From: Trichoplax sp. H2
Taxonomy: Eukaryota; Placozoa; Uniplacotomia; Trichoplacea
Assembly (NCBI GenBank): GCA_003344405.1
Contig: NOWV01000002.1
Location: 1,550,001-1,614,000 of the forward strand
Length of the DNA: 64,000 nucleotides
Direction: 5' to 3'
Made by a program: the position numbers and the translations under genes. The notes under the pieces were generated by a model, which was given only the letters and a program-made list of their open reading frames with translations, did no database searches and was not told where the DNA came from. Positions 27,301 to 37,235 of the stretch are shown here, piece by piece; within the stretch, counting starts at the first letter, position 1; every line of letters begins with the position of its first letter.

Positions 27301-28430
27301 ATTTTTTATATATACTTAATCTATCTATGCGTTGATTTGTTAGCAATATTAAAATTAAGTAGACAATAAAATAGAGGAATAGAGAAAGAATAAGAAACAT
27401 TCTTACATTATTTGATCAATATAAATGTTTTAAAATAGTTCGAAATAAGTAGATACCTTATAGCTAGTCTGTGAGTAAAAGTGAATTAATTATAATACAT
27501 TATGATCTAGCTGGAAAACAGATAATTCTAGAAATAATATGTTATGATTTATACGCATAGAAATTAAATGGAGATGATAATAAAATCAGCAGCGAAATTG
27601 AAAGTATTGCAAAAAAGTTATCTACTTTGACCGTACAAGTCAATAACTTGGAAAACAGCATCGACGATAAAATTTCAACTGGTATTTGTTATTATTCAGC
27701 TTCATTGGATTCATTCAGTAATCTTATTGATGACTTAACAATCGAAAATAAGAGACGCGATGAAGATATTGATATAGTTAGTCAAACGCAGGATAGCATG
27801 AGCAAATACATGCAAGATCTATCACAAAATACTAAAAATTATATCGAACAAAGTACAAGTAATTTTGAAATGGCTCACAATGATTTGCTCAGCCAAGTAG
27901 ATAATTTCAATCGAAAACAGGCAGTGATTGCAAAAAAGTTGGAGTCTACTTGTTCGGAATATGGTAAATTAAGAGACGATGTACAAGATAAATCTTTAGA
28001 ATTGGTTGCTGAACAGCAAATACATCGAGAGCATATCGAAAGGCTACAAGGAGGTGTCCAAGCGTTAACTGAAAGTTTAAAACAAGTCTTTGAAGATTTG
28101 CAACAGTTGCAGCAGCAAAGACAATTAGAATGGAGTAGCGAATTAATGACTCTTGGCCGCAATCCAAAAATACATGATCCAGATCGAATACAGAATGAAC
28201 GAATACAAGGGACTCTTAATTCTATTTCTGATAATTCTAAAATGATGTCAGAAGCAATTAAACTTCTCAAAGATGAACAACAGCGGTTATCAGATCACCA
28301 AAAGTTTAATGATCGAAATCAACATACTAATAACAACAATGATAACACAAAATCGTTTATATTAATTATTGTGGTAGGTATTTTAATATCCATGCTACTT
28401 CAGGTATGGCAGAATATGATAAGAAAGTAG
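24400..28430 (+). CDS. Ankyrin-repeat, coiled-coil, tail-anchored membrane protein (564 aa)
   Basis: Ten exons: 24400-24409, 24881-25026, 25274-25363, 25546-25647, 25769-25867, 25969-26067, 26169-26267, 26412-26510, 27196-27276, 27561-28430. All junctions are GT-AG and the frame is open throughout. Residues 53-275 are about seven ankyrin repeats (LRLLLKYGANPN, TPVHRAALIGSVEMLKMLY, SPLHYAARRKE, CAIHHAIEIGMVEPLKVLL, TALHYAVRCKKPRCVEVLL). Repeats 3-6 each occupy one 99-nt exon with phase-0 introns. Residues 276-535 form a long charged, Gln/Glu/Lys-rich coiled coil. The C-terminus (SFILIIVVGILISMLLQVW, then QNMIRK) is a single hydrophobic helix followed by a basic tip, typical of tail-anchored proteins facing the cytosol. 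No named orthologue is recognised. The tiny first exon (ATG plus 7 nt) is the least certain part. Confidence 0.85.
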
Positions 28431-29584
28431 CTAATTTAAATCATAGTATCAATAACTATTAATGTGACGAGTATCAATAATTACTATAATATTTGAATCT
28501 GTATCGATATTAATGGACAATTTCATATTGCATACTTGATATACTGCACTGTTATGCAAATTGATGTAAAGAAAGTCTGCCTATCAGTAAGGCTATTACT
28601 ATATTATTCCACATATCTAAACTAGATTTATAATCGTATTTACTGTAATGTATGGCTATAAATAAATAATTATTTCAGATGGTACTTGTATACGAAATTT
28701 ATGTGTGGTATACGGCAAATTAGAATTCCAACGAAATACTAAGATGTTACTAAAATTTATACAGATCGTCACTTGATATATAGTCTTATAATAGCATTTT
28801 CGTGTACTAGAAGAAATAGTTAAAATATTTTTATTACGATGAAAGTATGAGCTAGAGCATACTAACTACACAAAAATACATTGTATATATGATATTATAA
28901 TTCTGCTGCTGCTAAATGACAATTTATAAAGTGCTATTTTATATCAAAGTGCTTGATAATTGCAGACTATTGGCCACAACCACTTCGAATGTAACTTTTT
29001 ATAAGAATTTAAAGGCATGTTCTACACACTACTTCAATTTTAGTTGCTCGAGGAAGCTCTACTACAGTTATTTAATATTAAATTAAAAATCTAGGATAAA
29101 TATGCATACACTAATCAATACATAAAAGGAATCATTTAGAATAGCTCAAAATTAAGCTTCAGTGGAAAAGGCTGAAGAAATTTTGTGGAAGTAATTGATT
29201 TATTTTAACTATCGAAAAAGAATAAGATATGTAGCACGACTTACTTAAAGGATACAATGATTATATACGATTATGGACAAAAATTTGCTCATTTTTAAAA
29301 TGAGGGCAATTACAAAGTAATAATTTAAACGCATAAAGAGATATTTTAGTACAGCTATACCACGATTGCTTGACTAAGTATCAATTATAGCATGATATTA
29401 TAATAACTGTAGTAGTTAGAATTTAATTTTTTTAGCATTAATGAATGGCATCATTATAATACATATTAATGATAATTAATAAAGATATCGTTACAGACAG
29501 TAGTATTTCTAATATATAAAAAATTAGACAGCCTTACAAATACCCCTTATATTTGTTAAATGTTACGAAGCAAATTTAGGTAAA
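28431..29584. other. Intergenic, convergent 3' ends
   Basis: AT-rich DNA between the 3' end of the plus-strand ankyrin gene and the 3' end of the minus-strand TMEM272-like gene. No exon, repeat or RNA gene seen. Confidence 0.5.
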
Positions 29585-30632
29585 TTAATTGTCTGACGCA
29601 CAGACTGCTACGCAGGCAACACAACAGAAACAGAAGCAGAAAAAACCTACAATGATGTACCCGGCTGTAGTAATCCAAAAAGCAAATAAATAGAGCGTTT
29701 GGTTGCAGTACTTAATATCCATTGGATTAAAGGATGGTTTGTATATACTGTAAATCCACACGTTACCGGCAATGAACCAAGCAATGAGAAAGCAAGTTAT
29801 AAGGGTCTCGTAACTTTGCACGTTATTACTTTTAGAAGATTCCGAATTATCGGAATCTTCCGAATCGTCCGAATCATCTGTATCACCCTTCGATACTTGT
29901 TGGCAAAGATCCAGAAGATTCTTGAGCAATCCAAAACTCCCAAGAACAATTAAATATATTGGGATTTTAGGCTGTACTGGGCACTGGTCTTTGTATATTG
30001 CTCCTAGATGTTATTAGCTTAGGTTAGAATAAAATGTCTTTCTGTTGGCATACATAATTGATTAACACACGTATAGTATAAATGTATTACCTATAACAAT
30101 CAGGGAGATTGGAATAGCCAGGAAGATACCCAAAAATATTGTGAAGCCAACTGTCATGGTTGAAATGAAAATTAATAAACGCTGATGATTCTAAATGCAA
30201 GTTATCGTTATAAATTGGTTTTTAAGACAGAAAATTTGGTGACTCTTACATGTGCCAATAATCATTTTAAATATTTTTCCAAAGAACTGAGGATAGTTAT
30301 CTGACTCTTCTCGCGTTCTGCGTATTTTCTTTACGACTTCAGAATAAGATGGTGGTGGACCTAAGATTTTATAAATGAAGTTTGACGACATTTTTATTAT
30401 ACAACGTATAAATCTGATGACAGGATTTCTGCCCATAACCGAAGCAGTGTTATTTTTTTACGTATTTGCTTTCAAACCAAATTAAAGATATTAGATCTTC
30501 ACCTGGAAATGGCAGGTAAGGTGGCGGTGCTTCCCGTGACTCCAAGTTTGTTGGTGGCGCTTCAGGATCTTGTGATCCGTACCTTGGTGGCGGATCAGCC
30601 ACTAAAGTCGCATTGGTCCTATCGGTAGCCAT
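29585..30632 (-). CDS. TMEM272: TMEM272-like four-helix membrane protein with PPxY motifs; frame conflict at exon 2/3
   Basis: Four exons: 30503-30632, 30250-30360, 30091-30181, 29585-30003. The N-terminus is proline-rich and cytosolic, with three PPxY motifs (PPRY, PPPY, PPSY) able to bind WW domains of Nedd4-type ligases. Then come SEVVKKIRRTREESDNYPQ, a first membrane helix (TVGFTIFLGIFLAIPISLIV), the family hallmark IGAIYKDQCPVQPKIPIYLI, an acidic Asp/Ser loop, a second signature LIAWFIAGNVWIYSIYKPSF, and a last helix ending in a Cys-rich run. Exons 3 and 4 join in frame. Exons 1 and 2 join in frame. Exon 2, however, ends in phase 1 at a strong GTAAGA donor while exon 3 needs phase 0, so the spliced product as written would shift frame and stop early. 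A 1-bp sequence error, an unseen microexon or real disruption could explain this. Cellular role of the family is poorly known. Confidence 0.72.
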
Positions 30633-30733
30633 TATCTCGCATTAATCGTCTGTAAATCTGTTGTAAGTAATATTATATTGCAAATTCAATTAGTACATAT
30701 CTAAGTATAAAAGATAATTCATAGCTAAGAGGT

Positions 30734-31323
30734 TGTCACAAAACAGCTTTGCAACAAGATAACGCAATATACGATCAATAAGTCAATTCCTTGAACCACG
30801 TATCAAGGAACGATATCTGCACTATCACAACCACTTTTGCTCTACTAGCAGACTACACAAAGACTTAAACGCCTCGTATTTTACGTTAAACACTAAGTTG
30901 GAGAATTCTTCTTTATTTCACGATACGCTGCATTTATATACTATTCCTCAATAGTTCATGAGTCATAGTTAATACAATTAACATTAGAATCATTTACTGA
31001 ATTAGATATTAATTTTAGCTACTGCTCCCTTAATGCAGACAATAGTATTTACGAACATAGACATGTAATGACTAATACAGAATAGTCAGATTACGATATG
31101 TCCTATCACGGAACATTTCCATGATAATTTACAGTCTACCATAAGTAAATTACAATCACAATGATTCGAACTGTAAGCAGATGATTTGCATTCCCTATTA
31201 TAACTATTAATTTCAGTTAAAACACAGTATATCCAAATTAGAAGTTAACTAAATAAGGATAGTCTAATAGAATTATCCTAACATAGATATTTCTACTGTA
31301 ATACAGTATATAACACTGTAACA
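30734..31323. mobile_element. Non-autonomous DNA transposon (MITE-like), copy 1
   Basis: This 590-bp block recurs at 61370-62000 at about 97% identity by eye. The ends are short imperfect inverted repeats (TGTCACA at the left; the right end read in reverse is TGTTACA). It is flanked by a perfect 5-bp target-site duplication, gaggt (30729-30733 and 31324-31328). No coding capacity. It sits about 100 bp upstream of the TMEM272-like start codon. The superfamily cannot be assigned from these termini alone. Confidence 0.8.
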
Positions 31324-31525
31324 GAGGTACTTTCCAATAAATAGGAAAACGCTTATTAATTATAAACCTACTGGACAGGATAATCACATTTATATAGCTG
31401 ATTACATTTGTAGCTGTTGTGATTGAATTATTATCTCTTGAAATGATATCGCTGTTACATGAAGCACGTAAGTCATATCAATTATAATTATGAAGCCTTA
31501 TTTCCCCGACAGTACCTGCTAAAAC

Positions 31526-33162
31526 GATGGAGGTGAGAAATTCTTTTAAAATAATACTGCATAAGTTATTTCATTAATTAAGCAGTATTAGGTTAGAAAG
31601 ATGTAAAATATCGTATATCATCGATAACGATAAAGTGTAGTAATAAGAAAATATGATGCAATTACATTGAACGTATAGAAATTTTAATAATATAATAAAT
31701 AATTTATCAAGCATGATGCAATGTCAAAACAGAAGATTGAAATAAGATTAATCTTTAGAGTTAAAGCGTTCTTTCGGGTGTTACTTGTCTACATATTTTA
31801 TGGCAGAATGATAGTTATATATTTTTTAACAGGATAAATCAAATGTAATATAACCTAGTAAATTTAAAAAATCATCAGCCACACGTAGTTAGTGTTACAA
31901 TAAAAGGAATACATACAAAACCCCTCGAGGAAAATATCATATTCACTAAAATGTCTCAAAACGTGGACATTCGACTAACGTCCAATCCCAAGTTGAATAA
32001 TTCTACAATAAAATCATCTGCTATTTAATTCTCTTCCAATACAGTTTACTACGACAGATCACTTAGCCAGCTAATTTAAGTGTACAACAAGGAAAAATAT
32101 ACTCGATTCAAGCAAAGCGTTCTCAACCGTTGGATAAGAATGAATGAAATTTTAATTAATGGTTTGCTGCGTAAAAAATTTTTCTACCAAGAAATGAACA
32201 GCTTCACGTATAAATAGGCGTACACCGAATTAAGCTATTGTACAATATAGCAAAGAGATTTTACTATTCGCTGCTGATTATATTATTGAACAAATGGTAA
32301 AATTAATTGAAACAATTTAACAGACTAATACGATTCATTGATGTGTAGTACCTTTTAGATGACGGCAGTTTAGGAAAAATAAAAGAAAGGACAAACTTTA
32401 ATCCAAGAGATTAACTAGTACAGCTGCTTTCGTAAGAGCAATAATAGCAAAATAGATCGGAAATAGACGCATGGAAAATTTACAGTAGTGTGTTATCACA
32501 ACTGCGGACACATCGATCGACGTTCCTTCTTGATCAATATTATTGTGATATAATGTAGTGTTACATCATTTTTGCACTTGCAAAATACGCCCTTGGATAT
32601 CTCAGTGGATCATTGTTCCAACTGACAGAGGACAATTTTAACAGTTTCAATTTTTATCACAAGAAGCAATTTAAAATGTGATACAGGACGACGAAAGCTT
32701 AACCATACCAGATTTATGGGTAAGAGTTAATTTAAATTGTGTCTCGAAACAATAGTAGGAAATGAGGTAATGCTATACATTATTGATTTCATCTTTATAT
32801 TGCTTTACGAATATTGCACATATAAAGTTATTGAATCTATCATGGATGTATCTGCTAATCCAATCTCTCATTTCTCAATTACGCGTGCAACGACTTTATT
32901 ACGAACAAGTTGGAAAAATCGTCAAGACAATCCTCAGATTAAGTTAATAGCTGCTATATTCAATTACATTAAACTGTGCAAGGTCCACTATATTGACGTT
33001 TCAGCACGTAAATTTTTACGTATACCGGCAAAGCCCAAAATGTTACGAGTAGAACATGGTGTTAAATTTGAAATGCAAAGATACTATACTATTAAGCGTA
33101 AAAATCCAGTATTTGCACGACATGCTGGGACAATTGTAAGAATTCGAGCTTATGCATTGTAG
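31526..33162 (+). CDS. Unassigned multi-exon gene; only the last exon is well supported
   Basis: The final exon ends at the TAG codon at 33160-33162 and is open for over 100 codons, with a charged, protein-like composition (NPISHFSITRATTLLRTSW, VHYIDVSARKFLRIPAKPK, IKRKNPVFARHAGTIVRIR). Upstream candidates are a start codon with donor at 31526-31531 (ATGGAG then gtgaga), an open segment from acceptor 31878 to 32028 (PHVVSVTIKGIHTKPLEENI), another at 32080-32217 (RFKQSVLNRWIRMNEILING), and a 33-nt exon at 32687-32719 ending at a gtaagag donor. That exon, read in the frame ending ATG G, joins the last exon in phase 1 through an acceptor near 32827 or 32758. No domain is recognised, and the joins between the first three pieces are not resolved. 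Boundaries are approximate. Confidence 0.4.
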
Positions 33163-33289
33163 CACCTAGTAAAATTGAAATCATGCTGTCATTAAATAAA
33201 TCAAAACGAAATAGCTATTGATTTTACACTTGATGGATTATCTTTCTATCCACAGTAGTCATCAATCTGACAGCTTATTTTACAGGACT

Positions 33290-34270
33290 TTGATAAATGA
33301 TGAAATCCACTAATTTGAGCTGATTAGTGTACGTATGGCGTATTAACTCAATCAATGCGAATAAAATGATCAACGAATTTGAACTCGATAGACAATTTAG
33401 TTATCAATAGTACTGTACATTTAACATTCCTTGTTGACTTTTGATTGCATCGATAATAAATAATGAGATCATGTAATTTTATTGTTCTATATCCCTATAT
33501 ACTGTGCGTCCAGATTGATAAAAGATGCAGGCAATTAACATTTTAAATTTTTGAACTTTACTGTTTATTTTTCTTATAACTACATTGGTGACAAGTGATG
33601 AGATGAAATAATTTTGATTCATTTCTATGATTAATGGTTTGAACTCGATAACCAATCTAATTTTTTTGCACCTTTTACCGATTAATTTTCCTGTAACTAC
33701 AGTGCTGATGAATGATAAGATCAAATACAATATTAATTCATTTCTATGATTAACGATTTGAATTCGATAGGCTATCTATAAATTAAAACCTTTACAGCTT
33801 ATTTTACTTAGCTACATTGGTAACAACTGATGAGATCAAATCAATTTTAATTCACTTTTACGTGTATTCGTAAGAATCCTACTTTGAATCAATAACGACA
33901 CAACTACCGTCGATTTCAGGCTTGATAGACTACAGTACTTATCATGATATATCATCAATACGCGTATTATTAGCGTATTTTTTACTAGGTATTGATTGCA
34001 TAAGCGATCAATGTGCAAGAACCACTAATTTTAATAGTGTGCTCCATATCTATTGGACCTTAAAGCAATGCAGATAAAACGGCTCATGAATTTGAACTCG
34101 AAAGATTACATATTTACGTACGACATTTGATGGAAATTAATAATAGCTGTTTGTCTTGAGCGATCCCATCAGATTTGAACTCATAGTCAAGAATGAAACT
34201 AGGACTAATGATGTTGAATTTGATCGACAATTTAGCTATACATTCGAGCAGCATTTTTAGTAGACTTTGA
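33290..34270. repeat. Degenerate tandem repeat region (units about 120 bp)
   Basis: A recurrent core tttgaaYtcgata appears at about 33375, 33636, 33758 and 34088, with weaker forms near 34168 and 34210. It is often preceded by ttcatttctatgatta (two copies spaced about 121 bp) and followed by caatttag or catctat. The gaps hold related gatgagatcaaat words. Old, diverged satellite-like DNA with no conserved frame. Confidence 0.6.
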
Positions 34271-34380
34271 TTAACGAATTTAAATTTAACGCAGTACTAA
34301 AACCCTTAAAATAGATTCGATTTGCAAGATAGATCAAGATATTGCGCAGGTGTCGATGGTAAACGAAAACAATTCGTATG

Positions 34381-34461
34381 GTAGAATCAATACAATCCGA
34401 ATCAACAAAATAAGCTGTCAATTCCTGCCTATTTTGTTGATTCGGATTGTATTGATTCTAC
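34381..34461. repeat. Perfect 32-bp inverted repeat with 17-nt loop
   Basis: The left arm 34381-34412 (gtagaatcaatacaatccga and 12 more bases) is the exact reverse complement of 34430-34461, separated by agctgtcaattcctgcc. Transcribed from either strand it would fold into a 32-bp hairpin. The pairing continues weakly beyond the arms (tatg opposite catat, with one bulge). No flanking element was identified. Confidence 0.9.
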
Positions 34462-35563
34462 ATATTTTCATCAGCTACTAGTACCACGTATTTGACTGAC
34501 TTTTGAAAAATTTCAATTTTCTAACGCCCTTGGAATCAGGATATAATGTTCATTTTTCTTCCGTCCCGTGTCAATTTTATCACTGTTGTTAGGACTACGT
34601 ATAGAGAAATGGAGTTGTAAGCGTCGATAAAATTTGTGTACAATTGGAGGGTTTACCGAACTGAAGAATTCCCCGTAGATTACCTTTTCTACGGCTAACA
34701 ACTACAGAACTGTAGATTCTGATACAACTAGCTAGTTCTGTAATAGGTACTGTATGTTTATTGGACAGCTGGTTGTTTGGATTCGTGTCAATGATAAATG
34801 ATATCAGAATCCCTATCACGTTCTCAAAAGTGAATTCATCATTTCCTATGGTACAGTAGTATGATACAGTATACTAAATGCCATCCAAGTTTTTGACTGA
34901 AGTACCCGTAGTTGGCCTTTATTATAGTTAGTAACCACAGGATTAGACTATTATCCCGACCTCAAAAGCAAATCCTTCTTTTACTATAATAGTATGATAC
35001 TAATTAATTAGAATGCTATTCAAGCATTTCCACAGTTGCTAAAAACGGAACCGACAAAACAAATGCGAAATCGATAGTCAATGTGGTCGATATTTTGATT
35101 CTACTTTTCAGTGTCTGCTTCAATATAGGATAGTAACTAATAAATGAGTAGCCATTTTGGATTAACTGACGGTCGACACGACCATCAAATTTATGTTGTT
35201 ATAATTAAAACAGAATACATCGAGCTTCTGTTTGTAACGCTATCATCAAAGGTCTCGATCGGCTGGGAGTCCAAATTTCGTTGAACTGTTATTAATTATA
35301 TATTGGAATTATCATTGTATTAAAAGTAGTTAAGGGAAGAGTTTTATTTTTCTACCATGGTCACGACATGAGTAGTCAATTTTACTTGGTTACAAACTAT
35401 CTACTAACCCTCCCAGTTGATGATAGTAAGTAAATGAATCAAGGTTGCTGATGATAGCAGTAGAATAACACCGAGTCAATAATTATTAATTAAAAAAATA
35501 CATACACGTCTGTACTATCTATCTACGAGAATAATAGACTAGACAACAAGAAATATTAATCAA
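34462..35563. other. Intergenic
   Basis: No gene supported. Overlapping short open frames at 34513-34819 on the minus strand lack splice signals and domains. Confidence 0.45.
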
Positions 35564-36631
35564 TTATTCGGCTCGGGATTTCATCAGGGTGGTATGGAAA
35601 AATTCGATGAAAGCTGATAGAGTACAGATGGTCTCTATCCCATCAACTTGTTCAATTCCTTTTAACAATCTACAGTACTCTTCTTTCGTGTGATAGGATA
35701 ATATCATGATTGGACTGGTACGATGTAGGTAATGATGTGGTAATGGCGATAAACTGTCATATCACGTACACTGAGTAACCGATATCCACGGTGCGGGAAA
35801 AGTTGTGGACAAGGTCGTGCGAGAAAAAATACTCGTACTGTAGCATCAGCATGGAAATTAGTCGAGATTAACACGAAGAGAAAGAAGGCATAGGCATGTA
35901 ATGAAGGGCAAAAGGATAGACAGATTAATTTGGCAGCAGTAAAGATCTCATCATCCATATTTATTTCCAATTGCTCCATGTCTACCTACAGTAAGTCATA
36001 CTACTGTCTAGTGACTGTATACGGTATGTTGGGAACATGTTTTCTTCTGCCAGCACAGAATGTTACCGTCAAAAGTGACGAGAGAGAGAGAGAGTTGACG
36101 ACGGCATATCGTATCTAATTACTACATACAGTAGTACATACAGTAGTCCAAAAGGGTTTCTCAAAGCAGGAATGACTCAAGCAACAATTTTCCCTCACCT
36201 TACCGAAAATTCTAGTTTTCAAGGTAAGGGCGTTGCATATCAATTGACGATCATGAACGATCAATAATCGCAATGACTATACAGTATACAGTATATCTAT
36301 CGATTTCTAATTCATTTCATACATTCATATCCATACACAATCAATCAAAATAAAACGCCTATCCCAAACGGATAGAATCAAATTATACTACTGAACTTAT
36401 TGGAGTCATTCTTACATATCCTGGAATATAGAATATCGCCGTACCGATGAGAGTTGTTGTGAAATTAAATTTCGATTGTCAAGCGACGTAAATTTTTCGC
36501 TGATAAAAAAGCCCAAATTAACCAAAGGTGCTGGAAGACTTGTCGTACGGTATGGCTGCTAATGCAAAGTACTGTACAGTACTGTACAGTCGAGAAAAGT
36601 CCTTCATCAGTGTTGACTACGGAAAATCGAT
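35564..36631 (-). CDS. Possible unassigned minus-strand gene (candidate exons)
   Basis: The segment is slightly GC-richer than its surroundings and holds several exon-like pieces on the minus strand. A terminal piece 35564-35714 has an acceptor (cgtaccag) and an open end (YHTKEEYCRLLKGIEQVDGI, then ETICTLSAFIEFFHTTLMKS, stop TAA). A piece starting at an acceptor near 35987 (ttactgtag) reads VDMEQLEINMDDEIFTAAKL. A piece after ttttttatcag near 36510 reads EKFTSLDNRNLISQQLSS before a gtacgg donor. The frames between pieces were not reconciled and no family is recognised. The 3' end faces the repeat region; the 5' end would face BLOC1S6 head to head. Treat as a hypothesis. Confidence 0.3.
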
Positions 36632-37083
36632 GACGTAAATAAAACAATAGACCTTCGGTGTACAGTACCGTAGGTATAGTACTAGTTCAAGTGTTGATAT
36701 AAAGAATAGTACTGTATTATGGTTAACATACATTACAGTCGATAGGCCACTCTTGCAGGGGCGTGGCTACCGTGTAGTGTTATTCAATGGTGAAGAAATG
36801 GACTTTCAATTTGGCTAGAATTCCATGCAGATACATCTGTACAACCTTGAGCCATTGGCTCTTGATATGTTAATTCCTTTTTATCGCAGTATTACCTTGA
36901 GCCATTGGCTCTTGATATGCTGATTCCTTTTGATCGCAGTATTGAATAATTCTATTTCTACTTTCTAATACAAACTATCAGGCGCTGTTCGATGTATGGT
37001 CGCCCCGGGCAACCATTTTCTACAAGTCACGTGGTAATACCGGTCGACAAGTCCATGGAGTACACTCAGTACTGTACAGTACC
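36567..37083. promoter_or_regulatory. Upstream region of BLOC1S6 with ACTGTACAGT palindromes
   Basis: ACTGTACAGT-type palindromes occur at 36569-36588 (gtactgtacagtactgtaca) and around 37068-37083 (agtactgtacagtaccc), 150-670 bp upstream of the pallidin start codon. They could be binding sites for a dimeric factor or simply repeat remnants, since the same word also occurs away from genes. No TATA box or start site can be assigned. Confidence 0.25.
36844..36943 (+). repeat. Two tandem copies of a 50-bp unit
   Basis: Two units, each starting accttgagccattggctctt and ending tcgcagtatt, directly abut with period 50 and a few mismatches. A diverged single copy is present at about 43798-43850 (accttgagcaattggtactt), with related flanks on both sides, so the unit belongs to a dispersed repeat family. 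Confidence 0.85.
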
Positions 37084-37235
37084 CATCGACCCAGAGAGCT
37101 CAAAGGAAAACAACCTGGTCACAGCTAGCCTGGAGTCTATAAATCACCATACTGAATCAGTTGTATTCAGTACTTAAAACTGACACAAAACCGATAGCAG
37201 TCTTTAGCACTCTGGCACTGGTCGAGCGGCAGCAA

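Noticed and set aside
27875-28270. 131-codon minus-strand open frame rich in Cys, Ser and Leu
   Set aside because: Antisense to the coiled-coil exon of the ankyrin gene; the composition mirrors Gln/Glu/Lys codons on the other strand.
31150-31180. tRNA-like word (cagttcgaatca on the minus strand) in the transposon
   Set aside because: No acceptor stem, D-arm or anticodon arm can be built around it. It is part of the element in both copies.
34381-34461. Calling the hairpin a microRNA gene
   Set aside because: A perfect stem shows folding potential only. Without small-RNA data or conservation it stays an inverted repeat.
36992-37177. Open frame just upstream of BLOC1S6 as a possible N-terminal extension
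   Set aside because: It is in a different frame from the pallidin exon, overlaps palindrome repeats, and pallidin homologues do not need it.
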